This document shows positions 1 through 7,152 of a stretch of 9,499 nt of DNA, piece by piece. How positions within the stretch are numbered: position 1 is the first letter of the stretch; each line of letters begins with the position of its first letter. Location: NCBI GenBank assembly GCA_031255055.1, contig JAIRTG010000089.1:1-9499 (forward strand), written 5' to 3'. This stretch comes from Prevotellaceae bacterium (GTDB lineage Bacteria > Bacteroidota > Bacteroidia > Bacteroidales > Paludibacteraceae). The notes beneath the pieces are model-generated. The model saw only the letters and a list, made by a program, of their open reading frames with translations. It searched no databases and had not been told where the DNA came from. A program made the position numbers and the translations under genes.

Positions 1-1269
1 CAAGCAATTTTTGACATTATCTCGCGCGAAAAACAACGCCAAATGAAAGGAATAGAGCTTATTGCATCCGAAAACTTTGTAAGCGAACAAGTGATGGAAG
101 CAATGGGTTCGGTTTTAACTAATAAATACGCCGAAGGCTATCCGACCAAACGTTATTACGGAGGTTGCGAAGTCGTTGACCAAAGCGAACAGTTGGCCGT
201 CGACCGGTTGAAAGAAATTTTTGGCGCCGTATGGGTAAATGTGCAGCCACATTCGGGGGCACAGGCAAATATGGCTGTGTTTTTGGCCTGCCTGAATCCG
301 GGCGATAAATTCTTAGGATTGAATCTGGCACACGGCGGACACTTGTCGCACGGTTCACCGGTCAATAGTTCCGGTATTTTGTACAAAGCGTTGGAATACA
401 ATGTGCGGCAGGATACAGGCTATGTCGATTACGAACAAATGGAGGAAGTTGCACTTCGCGAACGCCCGAAATTGATGATAGGCGGCGGATCGGCCTATTG
501 CCGCGAATGGGATTACAAACGTATGCGCGAAATCGCGGATAAAATCGGCGCGATTTTTATGGTTGATATGGCGCATCCGGCGGGATTAATCGCTGCCGGA
601 TTATTGGAAAATCCGGTGAAATATGCACATATTGTTACTTCTACGACGCATAAAACCTTGCGCGGACCTCGCGGAGGCGTTATTTTGATGGGCGAAGATT
701 TTCCGAACCCTTGGGGAAAAATAACTCCGAAAGGCGAAGTAAAAAAGATGTCGGCGCTGTTGGATTCCGCCGTTTTCCCGGGCGTTCAGGGCGGGCCGTT
801 GGAACACGTCATCGCTGCGAAAGCCGTTTCGTTCTTCGAATGTTTGCAGCCCGAATATAAAGCATATCAGATGCAGGTGAAGAAAAACGCGGCCGCGCTG
901 GCAGATGCCTTGATGAAAAGAGGATTCAATATCGTGTCGGGCGGAACGGACAATCACCTGATGCTGGTTGATTTGCGTTCAAAATATCCGGATTTGACGG
1001 GTAAGGTCGCCGAAAATACGCTGGTGAAAGCCGACATTACGGTGAATAAAAATATGGTTCCGTTCGATAGTCGTTCGGCATTTCAGACTTCGGGCATCCG
1101 CTTGGGAACTCCCGCTATCACCACACGCGGTGCAAAAGAAGATTTGATGGAAAATATAGCCGAATTGATTGAAACCGTTCTCTCGAATGTCGATAACGAT
1201 GCCGTTATTGCTTCGGTTAGAGAGCGCGTAAACAAAACGATGGAAAAATACCCCTTGTTTGCGTATTAA
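1..1269 (+). CDS. glyA: Serine hydroxymethyltransferase, 5'-truncated by the window edge
   Basis: Cytosolic PLP enzyme that interconverts serine and glycine while moving a one-carbon unit to or from tetrahydrofolate, feeding purine, thymidylate and methionine synthesis. The reading frame is open from base 1 (QAIFDIISREKQRQ before the first ATG at 43), so the true start lies just upstream and only a few N-terminal residues are missing. ATG43 is internal. Visible family signatures are ELIASENFVS near the N-terminus, the YYGGCEVVDQ segment, NVQPHSGAQAN, the IGGGSAY and MVDMAHPAG segments, and the PLP-lysine motif TSTTHKTLRGPRGG, whose Lys codon is at 652-654. GVRLGTP-like residues (GIRLGTPAITTRG) near the C-terminus are also typical. 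The visible length (about 422 residues) fits the family size. No frameshift is seen. The downstream gap of 57 nt contains a palindrome, and whether glyA is co-transcribed with phoH is unclear. Confidence 0.97.
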   Translation, partial: QAIFDIISREKQRQMKGIELIASENFVSEQVMEAMGSVLTNKYAEGYPTKRYYGGCEVVDQSEQLAVDRLKEIFGAVWVNVQPHSGAQANMAVFLACLNPGDKFLGLNLAHGGHLSHGSPVNSSGILYKALEYNVRQDTGYVDYEQMEEVALRERPKLMIGGGSAYCREWDYKRMREIADKIGAIFMVDMAHPAGLIAAGLLENPVKYAHIVTSTTHKTLRGPRGGVILMGEDFPNPWGKITPKGEVKKMSALLDSAVFPGVQGGPLEHVIAAKAVSFFECLQPEYKAYQMQVKKNAAALADALMKRGFNIVSGGTDNHLMLVDLRSKYPDLTGKVAENTLVKADITVNKNMVPFDSRSAFQTSGIRLGTPAITTRGAKEDLMENIAELIETVLSNVDNDAVIASVRERVNKTMEKYPLFAY

Positions 1270-1277
1270 TCCGATAG

Positions 1278-1311
1278 CCCTTCCCGACGGCAACGCTCGC
1301 GCAGGGAAGGG
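1278..1311. repeat. Perfect 8-bp inverted repeat in the glyA-phoH gap
   Basis: CCCTTCCC (1278-1285) and GGGAAGGG (1304-1311) are perfect complements around an 18-nt GC-rich loop. The + strand side is followed by AAATAAAAA and the - strand side by CTATCGG, so neither direction has the T-tract of a normal intrinsic terminator. It could be a weak terminator or attenuator for glyA, an mRNA-stabilising hairpin, or one copy of a dispersed intergenic palindrome. The pairing is seen directly; the function is unknown. Confidence 0.5.
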
Positions 1312-1326
1312 AAATAAAAACAGATA

Positions 1327-2325
1327 ATGACGAATAAAACAAATAACGCTCTCTCCAATTCCTCGTTAGAAGGGGTTGGAGAAGCTGTTTTCAATCTTTC
1401 CGAACACACCGATACCACCATCTTTTACGGAGTGAACAATAAAAATATTCAACTGATAAAAGATTTACATCCGAATGTCAAAATCATAGCAAGAGGACAT
1501 CTTGTCAAAATTTCCGGCGACAGCGAAAATATCAACAGACTGACGGCTTCCATTGAAAAATTAGAAAAATATGTATTGGATAATAACCGCTTATCCGAAG
1601 AAAATATTATCGAAATTATCAAAAAAGGCCGTCAACCCGACAATATGAAATTCGACCATTTGATTTTGCATGGCGTCAATGGCAAGTCCGTCATGGCACG
1701 CACTGCGAATCAGCGGAAGTTGGTCAAAGATTTTGAGACCAACGATTTGTTGTTCGCTATTGGCCCTGCCGGTTCCGGAAAAACCTATACGGCGATTGCT
1801 TTGGCGGTTCGTTCGCTGAAAAACAAAGAAATAAAAAAAATCATCCTCAGTCGTCCGGCGGTGGAGGCGGGGGAGAAACTCGGATTTCTTCCCGGCGATA
1901 TGAAAGAAAAAATCGACCCGTACCTGCAACCGTTGTACGATGCTTTGCAGGACATGATTACGCCGCTTAAACTGAAAGAATACCTCGAAAACGGAATAGT
2001 GCAAATTGCGCCTTTGGCATTTATGCGCGGGCGGACTTTGAGCGATGCGGTTGTTATTCTCGACGAGGCGCAGAACACGACCGCACCGCAAATAAAAATG
2101 TTCTTGACACGGATGGGTTTGAATACGAAAATGATTGTTACCGGCGACATTACACAGATTGATTTGCCGCTTTCACAGAAATCGGGTCTGATTGACGCTC
2201 TGGAGACCCTGAAAGGTATCAAAGGCATTGCGAAAATCGAATTTGATAAAAACGACATTGTACGCCATAAGTTAGTACAGCGGATTGTAGAAGCGTACGA
2301 AAAAAAATCTAAAAACGTAAAATGA
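1327..2325 (+). CDS. phoH: PhoH family ATPase (YbeZ/PhoL type)
   Basis: Cytosolic P-loop ATPase of the PhoH family. Homologues are linked to RNA metabolism and ribosome maturation, often acting with the RNase YbeY, but the precise substrate is not settled. The 332-residue length is normal. Residues about 30-100 form the N-terminal KH-like region. The ATPase core holds Walker A GPAGSGKT at 146-153, the family signature RPAVEAGEKLGFLPGD at 176-191, Walker B VVILDEAQ at 242-249 and the VTGDITQID sensor segment at 271-279. The chosen ATG at 1327 gives the expected domain layout, and no strong Shine-Dalgarno is present, as is common in Bacteroidota. Its stop codon overlaps the next start in an ATGA, which implies coupled translation with the membrane phosphotransferase gene. 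From memory, a phoH-purC pairing is familiar in Bacteroidales; here one extra gene sits between them. Confidence 0.95.
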   Translation: MTNKTNNALSNSSLEGVGEAVFNLSEHTDTTIFYGVNNKNIQLIKDLHPNVKIIARGHLVKISGDSENINRLTASIEKLEKYVLDNNRLSEENIIEIIKKGRQPDNMKFDHLILHGVNGKSVMARTANQRKLVKDFETNDLLFAIGPAGSGKTYTAIALAVRSLKNKEIKKIILSRPAVEAGEKLGFLPGDMKEKIDPYLQPLYDALQDMITPLKLKEYLENGIVQIAPLAFMRGRTLSDAVVILDEAQNTTAPQIKMFLTRMGLNTKMIVTGDITQIDLPLSQKSGLIDALETLKGIKGIAKIEFDKNDIVRHKLVQRIVEAYEKKSKNVK

Positions 2326-4118
2326 AAGAAACCATTCTCAAATACCGCTTTAATATCCTCTTTTTTGCAGGTATGGTAATTGCCTTATATGCAAATCTCG
2401 TTACCTTTTACAGTAAGATAAACAATCCGCTCCCACTGCCTGGTGAAGCCGGGAGTCCTGTCTTTTATACATTTATAAACTGTCTGATTTTTTTACTTCC
2501 TTATTTTTTCTTTCAAAAGAAAAGAGGTGTTTTTATATTGATATATTTTGTGTTGATTGATACACTACTGCTGTCCAACACTGTTTATTACCGTTTTTAT
2601 AAAAATATCATCCCCTTTTTCTCTCTTTTTGAGTTTGGAAATTTGAAAGACATGGCCGGAGCGCTGCTTTCCTATTTCAGGTTTTCGGATTTTATTTACT
2701 TTCTTAATACCTTGATTCTTCTCATACTGTATCTTTTTTTATTCAGAAAAAAGATAAGGGAAACTTCGAGAAAAAGCCGTCTCATTACTTCTGCGAGTCT
2801 GCTTTTATTTTCATTCGTTACATTTTTAGCCGGAGCGGTTGTTTCCGAACAGAAAGGGATACCCGTCACTGAGGGATTAAAACATTACAATCAGGCTAAA
2901 TTCGCTTCGGTCTACGGACTTTTAACCGTTTGGACATATCAAATCGGAAGTCATCTTTTAGCAGACAATAAGCCTTTGACGGAATCGGAACTTGCTTTAA
3001 TCGACAGTTACATTTCAAAACATAAAATCGTTGCGAATGGAACGGTCGAAGGCGGCAAGAATTTAATTATAATTCTTGTTGAGTCTTTGGACACGTGGGC
3101 GGTAAACTTCGACAATGGGAGCGCTGCTCCTTTTCTGAAAAAACTATCGGAAGAAGAACATGTCATTTTTATTCCGAATGTACTCACACAGGTGAGTCAC
3201 GGGCGGTCGAGCGACGCACAACTTATGCTCAATACAGGATTATTGCCGGTATTCAATAACACGGTTGCGGGTTTATACAGCAAACAGTATTATCCGTCCA
3301 TTGCCCGTTGTTTGAAACGGAAAGATTACTCTTCATCCACCATCATGGGCAATGAAGCACATTCCTGGAACCAGCAAACGATGAATTACGCCTATCATAT
3401 TGACGATTTAATCTCACAAGAAAATCTGGTTTCCGACGAAATTATCGGTTACGGCATTTCCGACAAAAGTGTTTTTCGTCAGGTATGCCACCTCTTAAAC
3501 GAAAAGAAAGAGAAATCTTTTTATACGCAGATAATTACCCTGAGCAGTCATGATGCAATTGATTTTGCCGGTTACACAAGCGATTTGGCGTTTCCTGCGC
3601 ACTTTTCGGAAAATGTCAGGAATTATATCAAGTCAATAGAATATGTTGATGCCGCCATAAAGGATTTTTTTGAATGTCTGAAAGCCACCTCTCTATATGA
3701 CAATTCCATAATAGTGATTGTTGGTGATCATTACAGCCCGCAATTGGACGAAGTAAGAAACGACCGGGAACTGTTGACGGAATATGAATTGAAAAATGAC
3801 TTTGCGGGATTCGTTCCTCTCTACATCGTCAATTCGGAACGGACATTCAACCAAAAGGAAAATCAGGTAATAGGACAGATAGATATTTATCCGAGCCTTT
3901 TGGATATTATGGGTGTTTCGGAAGATTACTGGCCGGGTATGGGAACCGACATCTTTTCGGAAAAGCCTCCCGTTTTTGCCGTTGATAAAAATTTGAACGC
4001 AGTTGGAGACACGGAAAACTGCACACAGGACGAGATTGCGCATAAGATAGCGGCATGGGAGATATCCGATTTAATTATACGGAAAGATTATTTTGGAAAA
4101 ACAAATAACAAAAACTGA
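2322..4118 (+). CDS. LTA-synthase-like membrane phosphotransferase (alkaline phosphatase/sulfatase superfamily)
   Basis: Predicted inner-membrane enzyme with about five N-terminal helices (roughly residues 10-30, 46-64, 68-86, 122-141, 153-175) and a periplasmic sulfatase-fold domain (about 245-535), the layout of lipoteichoic acid synthase. Visible active-site motifs by comparison with LtaS are ILVESLD (metal-binding Glu254), GRSSDAQ (nucleophile position Ser296, where LtaS has Thr), YGISDKSVF (Asp381), TLSSHDA (His410) and IVGDHYSP (Asp469, His470). IYPSLLDIMG (522-531) is the usual late motif. All key positions are filled, so it should be active. Family members move phosphoglycerol or related head groups from a phospholipid to a glycan or lipid. 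The acceptor here is unknown, since Gram-negative Bacteroidota have no known LTA. The start overlaps the phoH stop (ATGA) and purC follows after 6 nt, so it looks operonic. The gene is more AT-rich than its neighbours, partly from the membrane segments. Confidence 0.9.
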   Translation: MKETILKYRFNILFFAGMVIALYANLVTFYSKINNPLPLPGEAGSPVFYTFINCLIFLLPYFFFQKKRGVFILIYFVLIDTLLLSNTVYYRFYKNIIPFFSLFEFGNLKDMAGALLSYFRFSDFIYFLNTLILLILYLFLFRKKIRETSRKSRLITSASLLLFSFVTFLAGAVVSEQKGIPVTEGLKHYNQAKFASVYGLLTVWTYQIGSHLLADNKPLTESELALIDSYISKHKIVANGTVEGGKNLIIILVESLDTWAVNFDNGSAAPFLKKLSEEEHVIFIPNVLTQVSHGRSSDAQLMLNTGLLPVFNNTVAGLYSKQYYPSIARCLKRKDYSSSTIMGNEAHSWNQQTMNYAYHIDDLISQENLVSDEIIGYGISDKSVFRQVCHLLNEKKEKSFYTQIITLSSHDAIDFAGYTSDLAFPAHFSENVRNYIKSIEYVDAAIKDFFECLKATSLYDNSIIVIVGDHYSPQLDEVRNDRELLTEYELKNDFAGFVPLYIVNSERTFNQKENQVIGQIDIYPSLLDIMGVSEDYWPGMGTDIFSEKPPVFAVDKNLNAVGDTENCTQDEIAHKIAAWEISDLIIRKDYFGKTNNKN

Positions 4119-4124
4119 TATATC

Positions 4125-5075
4125 ATGAGCAGATCATTAACAAAAACCGATTTTCATTTTGAAGGACAGACAAAAGTGTATAACGGCAAAGTACGCGACG
4201 TATACACCGTAAAAAACGACTTACTGGTCATGGTGGCGACAGACCGCATTTCGGCCTTTGACGTCGTTTTGCCGGAAGGCATACCCTACAAGGGACAGAT
4301 GCTGAATCAGATTGCCGCAAAATTTCTGGATGCGACGTCGGACATTGTGCCGAACTGGAAGCTCGCCGGTCCCGACCCGATGGTGACGGTCGGACTGCGT
4401 TGCGAAGGCTTTCCTGTAGAAATGATTGTACGCGCCTATCTTTGCGGAAGCGCCTGGCGTGCATACAAAAGCGGTGTTCGCGAAATATGCGGGGTGAAAA
4501 TTCCCGACGGCATGCGCGAAAATCAGCCGTTTGAGACGCCCATTATCACGCCGACCACGAAAGCCGAAATGGGGCTGCACGATGAAGATATTTCAAAAGG
4601 AGAAATTCTGGAAAAAGGTCTGGTATCGAAAGAAGACTACGAAATACTGGAAAAACATGCCCTGGCATTATTTCAACGCGGGACGAAAATTGCGGCACAA
4701 CGCGGTCTGATTTTGGTTGACACCAAATACGAATTTGGCAAACGCGACGGTAAAATTTACCTGATTGACGAGATTCACACGCCCGACTCCTCGCGTTACT
4801 TTTATATCGACGGCTATCAAGAGCGTTTTGATAAAGGCGAAGCCCAGAAACAGCTTTCAAAAGAATTTGTACGGGAATGGCTGATGGAAAACGGATTTCA
4901 GGGAAAAGAAGGGCAAAAAGTTCCCGAAATGACCGAAGAGATTGTAAACAGCATCAGCGATCGCTACATCGAATTATTTGAAAACATCACGGGCGAGCGG
5001 TTTGAGCGAGCGAATATCGAAAACATCGCAAGCCGGATAGAAACAAACGTTTCGGACTACCTCAAAACGGTCTGA
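4125..5075 (+). CDS. purC: SAICAR synthetase (phosphoribosylaminoimidazole-succinocarboxamide synthase)
   Basis: Cytosolic de novo purine enzyme that joins aspartate to CAIR with ATP to give SAICAR. Family motifs are in order: GKVRDVY at 21-27, the ATDRISAFDVVLPEGIPYKG block at 38-57, VRAYLCGSAWRAYKSG at 102-117, TPTTKAEMGLHDEDIS at 142-157, LVDTKYEFG at 197-205 and the acidic substrate/metal segment LIDEIHTPDSSRY at 213-225. At 316 residues it matches the longer Bacteroidota/eukaryote-like form rather than the roughly 240-residue E. coli enzyme. ATG4125 lies 6 nt after the upstream stop, so it is probably the last gene of a phoH-phosphotransferase-purC unit ended by the hairpin at 5161. I see no purine riboswitch or other private regulatory element in front of it, so control must come from upstream. 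Confidence 0.97.
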   Translation: MSRSLTKTDFHFEGQTKVYNGKVRDVYTVKNDLLVMVATDRISAFDVVLPEGIPYKGQMLNQIAAKFLDATSDIVPNWKLAGPDPMVTVGLRCEGFPVEMIVRAYLCGSAWRAYKSGVREICGVKIPDGMRENQPFETPIITPTTKAEMGLHDEDISKGEILEKGLVSKEDYEILEKHALALFQRGTKIAAQRGLILVDTKYEFGKRDGKIYLIDEIHTPDSSRYFYIDGYQERFDKGEAQKQLSKEFVREWLMENGFQGKEGQKVPEMTEEIVNSISDRYIELFENITGERFERANIENIASRIETNVSDYLKTV

Positions 5076-5160
5076 CCATCCGGCAACAGACACGACAGTC
5101 CTGCGCGGCGCTCTATGAAAGTAAAAGGGAAACAGAACCGCCGACTTCCGTGTACACAAA

Positions 5161-5194
5161 AAAGCGGCTGCATCTTTTATGAGGCAGCCGCTTT
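5161..5194. terminator. Bidirectional intrinsic terminator between convergent genes
   Basis: AAAGCGGCTGC (5161-5171) pairs perfectly with GCAGCCGCTTT (5184-5194), an 11-bp stem with a 12-nt loop. On the + strand the stem ends in CTTT and continues CTTATC, stopping purC transcription. On the - strand it runs into CTTTTTTGTG, stopping the SPOR-protein gene that ends at 5213. The remaining purC-side gap (5076-5160) holds no recognisable element. Confidence 0.9.
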
Positions 5195-5212
5195 CTTATC
5201 CGAAGAAACTTC

Positions 5213-6031
5213 TTAAAATCGTTGTATCAATACCCACGCATCGGGAAACTCGTACTTTATCCGGTCGATTTTCCTGTCCGCCTCGATATGTTCGTTAAAC
5301 GAAGCGATCAGCACCCTGAACATGCCCTGTTCGTTCACAACAATTAAAGCATCATTTCCTTGTGCGTTCAATGTCCGTTGTAATCCTCTGGCGTTATCCT
5401 GATTTCTAAAACTGCCGACAACCACATGATATTTCTTGCCGAAAGCGGTTAGATTTTTTTCCCCCTCGGCCATCGCAAACTTTTCGTTGCGCGGAACAGT
5501 CCCAAAAGAAACACTCTCACCTGTCTTTACACTATTGTTTTCAGGCTGCATCTGATTTGTTACCGATTGATACGCTGTCGGCGGCGTAGCCGTTTGATAC
5601 GTCTCGGGCTGATAGGTTACCGGCGGCGTAGCCGTTTGATACGTCTCGGGCTGATAGGTTACCGGCGGCTTAGCCGTTTGATACGTCTCGGGCTGATAGG
5701 TTACCGGCGGCGTAGCCGTTTGATATGTCTCGGGCTGATAGGTTACCGGCGGCGTAGCCGTTTGATATGTCTCGGGCTGATAGGTTACCGGTGGCGTAGT
5801 TGTTTGATATGTCTCGGGCTGATAGGTCACCGGTGGAATATCCGTTGGATACGTTTGGGGTTGATGCGTTACCGATTGATATGTTATCGGTTGAACAGCC
5901 TGATCATTTGCGGTTGTAGCCGGAATATTAGCTCCTTTAGGTATTTCGGTTACCGCTTGCTGTGACTTACAAGACAACATCAGAATCGTTGTCAGAGATA
6001 AAACCTTACATAAAAAAATTGCTTTTTTCAT
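5213..6031 (-). CDS. Probable lipoprotein with 14-residue tandem repeats and C-terminal SPOR domain
   Basis: Exported 272-residue protein. Residues 1-20 form a signal peptide (KK, then a hydrophobic stretch) ending MLSC, a relaxed lipobox with Cys21 as the likely lipidated residue, suggesting membrane anchoring. Residues 55-68 are a degenerate repeat unit and 69-152 hold six near-identical units of the type TYQPETYQTATPPV, a Pro/Thr/Tyr-rich, probably extended linker. Related YQSVT(H/N)Q segments flank both sides. After a variable stretch, residues about 199-272 form a SPOR domain (YHVVVGSF..NA, then FRVLIASF, ending WVLIQRF). SPOR domains bind glycan strands stripped of peptide stems, typically at the division septum. 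The inferred role is a lipoprotein reaching through the repeat spacer to septal peptidoglycan. ATG6031 is chosen because it opens the signal peptide and lies about 20 nt after the predicted transcription start. It is convergent with purC and is the last - strand gene before the shared terminator. Confidence 0.88.
   Translation of the reverse strand: MKKAIFLCKVLSLTTILMLSCKSQQAVTEIPKGANIPATTANDQAVQPITYQSVTHQPQTYPTDIPPVTYQPETYQTTTPPVTYQPETYQTATPPVTYQPETYQTATPPVTYQPETYQTAKPPVTYQPETYQTATPPVTYQPETYQTATPPTAYQSVTNQMQPENNSVKTGESVSFGTVPRNEKFAMAEGEKNLTAFGKKYHVVVGSFRNQDNARGLQRTLNAQGNDALIVVNEQGMFRVLIASFNEHIEADRKIDRIKYEFPDAWVLIQRF
5576..5827 (-). repeat. Six tandem 42-bp coding repeats
   Basis: Six units of exactly 42 bp (14 codons) inside the SPOR-protein gene. 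The marker GATAG on the + strand recurs at 5611, 5653, 5695, 5737, 5779 and 5821, always 42 bp apart. Unit variation is small: TTT, TAT, TAT, TAK, TAT and TAT before PP, with the last unit ending PPT. The three N-terminal units use ACA and the three C-terminal units ACG for the same Thr (PET-Y), which suggests block duplication. The unit length keeps every frame in phase, so copy-number change would not break the gene. Confidence 0.95.
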
Positions 6032-6060
6032 TTTCTCTTCTATTTAGTATTTACGATGTG

Positions 6061-6092
6061 CAAAGATGAAAAGAAATTGATGTTTGAACAAG
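6061..6092 (-). promoter_or_regulatory. Candidate Bacteroidota sigma-ABfr promoter for the SPOR-protein gene
   Basis: Read on the - strand, CTTG (6092-6089) is followed after 20 nt by CATCTTTG (6068-6061). This matches the -33 TTG and -7 TAnnTTTG elements with one mismatch (C for the first T). Transcription would start near 6053, leaving a leader of about 22 nt before ATG6031. Two A7 tracts on the - strand (6103-6109 and 6112-6118) lie just upstream and could act as an UP-like element. Confidence 0.55.
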
Positions 6093-6116
6093 TTTTAAAT
6101 TCTTTTTTTCATTTTT

Positions 6117-7037
6117 TTATTTATACAAATCGGCAGGAGTGAAACCGCCTATATCCATTGGCGTCAAGTTTTCATCTTTTATAGTTGCATCCATTCTCAG
6201 AGGCGCCTTTTCACCGACATATCGATCTATAAACCACACAATATCATCAAGATTGCGCGTCATCGGGTAGCTTGCAATATCGTGCCCCATATCTCGGTAG
6301 CGGTAAATACAATAAGGGTAATCAAACTTTTCAAAACGTTTGACGATGGCGTTCGAGCCGAAAAAACCGAGTCTAAAAATCTGCATTTTGTCATAGAACA
6401 CCAATTTATCTTTCATTCCGTGGAACAGGAAAGTAGGTGCCGGAGGACGCTTATATGTCACCTTTCCTTCCCGGCTGAATATCGCTCCGGCAAACGCAAT
6501 CACGCCGGCAAACCTGAAATCGGGAGGCAACGCCTTTACCGTTTCGGTTCCGTTACACAATTCATAATCCGCCTGCAAAACCGTGATCGCGCCGGCGCTC
6601 GAACCATTCAAGATCACCCGATCCGTATCTATCCCGAGTTCGTCGGCATGTTGCAGAAGGAAATGCACCGCGCTGTACAAATCTTCGACAGCCACCCCAA
6701 TCGCGTATTCCAACGGCTTTATCAATGCGAAGACACCACCCTTCACACCTTTCAGAGCCAGCCGGTAGTCTATCGCGGCGACGGTAAATCCCCGTTCGGC
6801 CAAACTCTTGCAGTAATTCACATTCTGTTCGTCACTTTTCGACCCCGTAATAAAGCCGCCGCCGAAAACAAACACAATCACCGGATTTTTTTCGCCCGCA
6901 TCGGCCAACGTATACAAATCCAAACCGAGCGTAACCGTATCCCGAACCGCAAACACATAATTCTTAACCGAAAGCTGCGAATGAACGGATACGCTAATGA
7001 AAACCAATAAAAATTGAATAATGGTAATTTTTTTCAT
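6117..7037 (-). CDS. Secreted alpha/beta hydrolase (carboxylesterase/HSL-like)
   Basis: A 306-residue protein with a signal peptide of about 20 residues (MKKITIIQFLLVF.., probable cut after VHS), so it acts in the periplasm or outside. The alpha/beta-hydrolase fold is seen as FVFGGGFITGS (56-66, oxyanion-hole GGG in the HGGG position, with Phe replacing His), the nucleophile elbow GSSAG (145-149, Ser147), the acid in HGMKDKLV (Asp210) and the His in DMGHDIA (His252). The triad is therefore complete. This resembles carboxylesterases and feruloyl/acetyl-xylan-type esterases, often annotated as carboxylesterase family or BD-FAE-like. The substrate cannot be told from sequence, and no polysaccharide-utilisation genes (susC/susD) are nearby to hint at one. 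No terminator hairpin follows the stop, so some read-through into the SPOR-protein gene 85 nt downstream is possible. Its promoter overlaps that of ruvX. Confidence 0.88.
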   Translation of the reverse strand: MKKITIIQFLLVFISVSVHSQLSVKNYVFAVRDTVTLGLDLYTLADAGEKNPVIVFVFGGGFITGSKSDEQNVNYCKSLAERGFTVAAIDYRLALKGVKGGVFALIKPLEYAIGVAVEDLYSAVHFLLQHADELGIDTDRVILNGSSAGAITVLQADYELCNGTETVKALPPDFRFAGVIAFAGAIFSREGKVTYKRPPAPTFLFHGMKDKLVFYDKMQIFRLGFFGSNAIVKRFEKFDYPYCIYRYRDMGHDIASYPMTRNLDDIVWFIDRYVGEKAPLRMDATIKDENLTPMDIGGFTPADLYK

Positions 7038-7086
7038 AAAATCATAATATTTTTCCCCTTAAAACGGAAAAACATTTAATTTGTTT

Positions 7087-7119
7087 CAAAGTTATCACGT
7101 TAAAAACAAATCACCCCAA
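7087..7119 (-). promoter_or_regulatory. Candidate promoter for the secreted hydrolase gene
   Basis: On the - strand TAACTTTG (7094-7087) fits the Bacteroidota -7 consensus TAnnTTTG exactly. TTG (7119-7117) lies 22 nt upstream as the -33 element, a slightly long spacer. Transcription would begin around 7080, giving a leader of about 43 nt before the start codon at 7037. Confidence 0.6.
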
Positions 7120-7132
7120 TTACGTACCTTTG
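7100..7132 (+). promoter_or_regulatory. Candidate promoter for ruvX-def-adaptor unit
   Basis: TACCTTTG (7125-7132) is an exact TAnnTTTG -7 element. The -33 match is weak (TTA at 7100-7102, spacer 22 nt). Transcription would start near 7138-7140, leaving a short leader before ATG7153. This position also argues against a ruvX start upstream at TTG7081, which would lie before the transcript begins. Confidence 0.65.
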
Positions 7133-7152
7133 CAACTTATTTAGATGAGACT

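Noticed and set aside
1591..2258. Long - strand open frames inside phoH
   Set aside because: They are shadows of a well-recognised PhoH gene, with Phe/His/Arg-rich, motif-free translations.
2322..4118. Gene taken as a true lipoteichoic acid synthase
   Set aside because: The architecture matches, but the organism type appears Gram-negative and the nucleophile position is Ser, so only the family-level call is justified.
5076..5160. Possible small gene, dif site or riboswitch between purC and the terminator
   Set aside because: I found no start-RBS-frame combination, no dif-like paired Xer arms and no recognisable aptamer pattern.
5574..5827. Possible CRISPR-like regular array
   Set aside because: The units are directly contiguous at 42 bp with no unique spacers and lie inside a coding frame with synonymous variation.
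5567..5965. A + strand open frame coding an Arg/Leu-rich repeat protein
   Set aside because: It is the antisense shadow of the 42-bp repeats. Because the unit is a multiple of three, every frame without a stop in one unit stays open. The - strand frame has a signal peptide and a SPOR domain.
6282..7010. A 242-codon + strand open frame opposite the hydrolase
   Set aside because: It has no recognisable motif and lies wholly inside a - strand gene with a complete catalytic triad and signal peptide.
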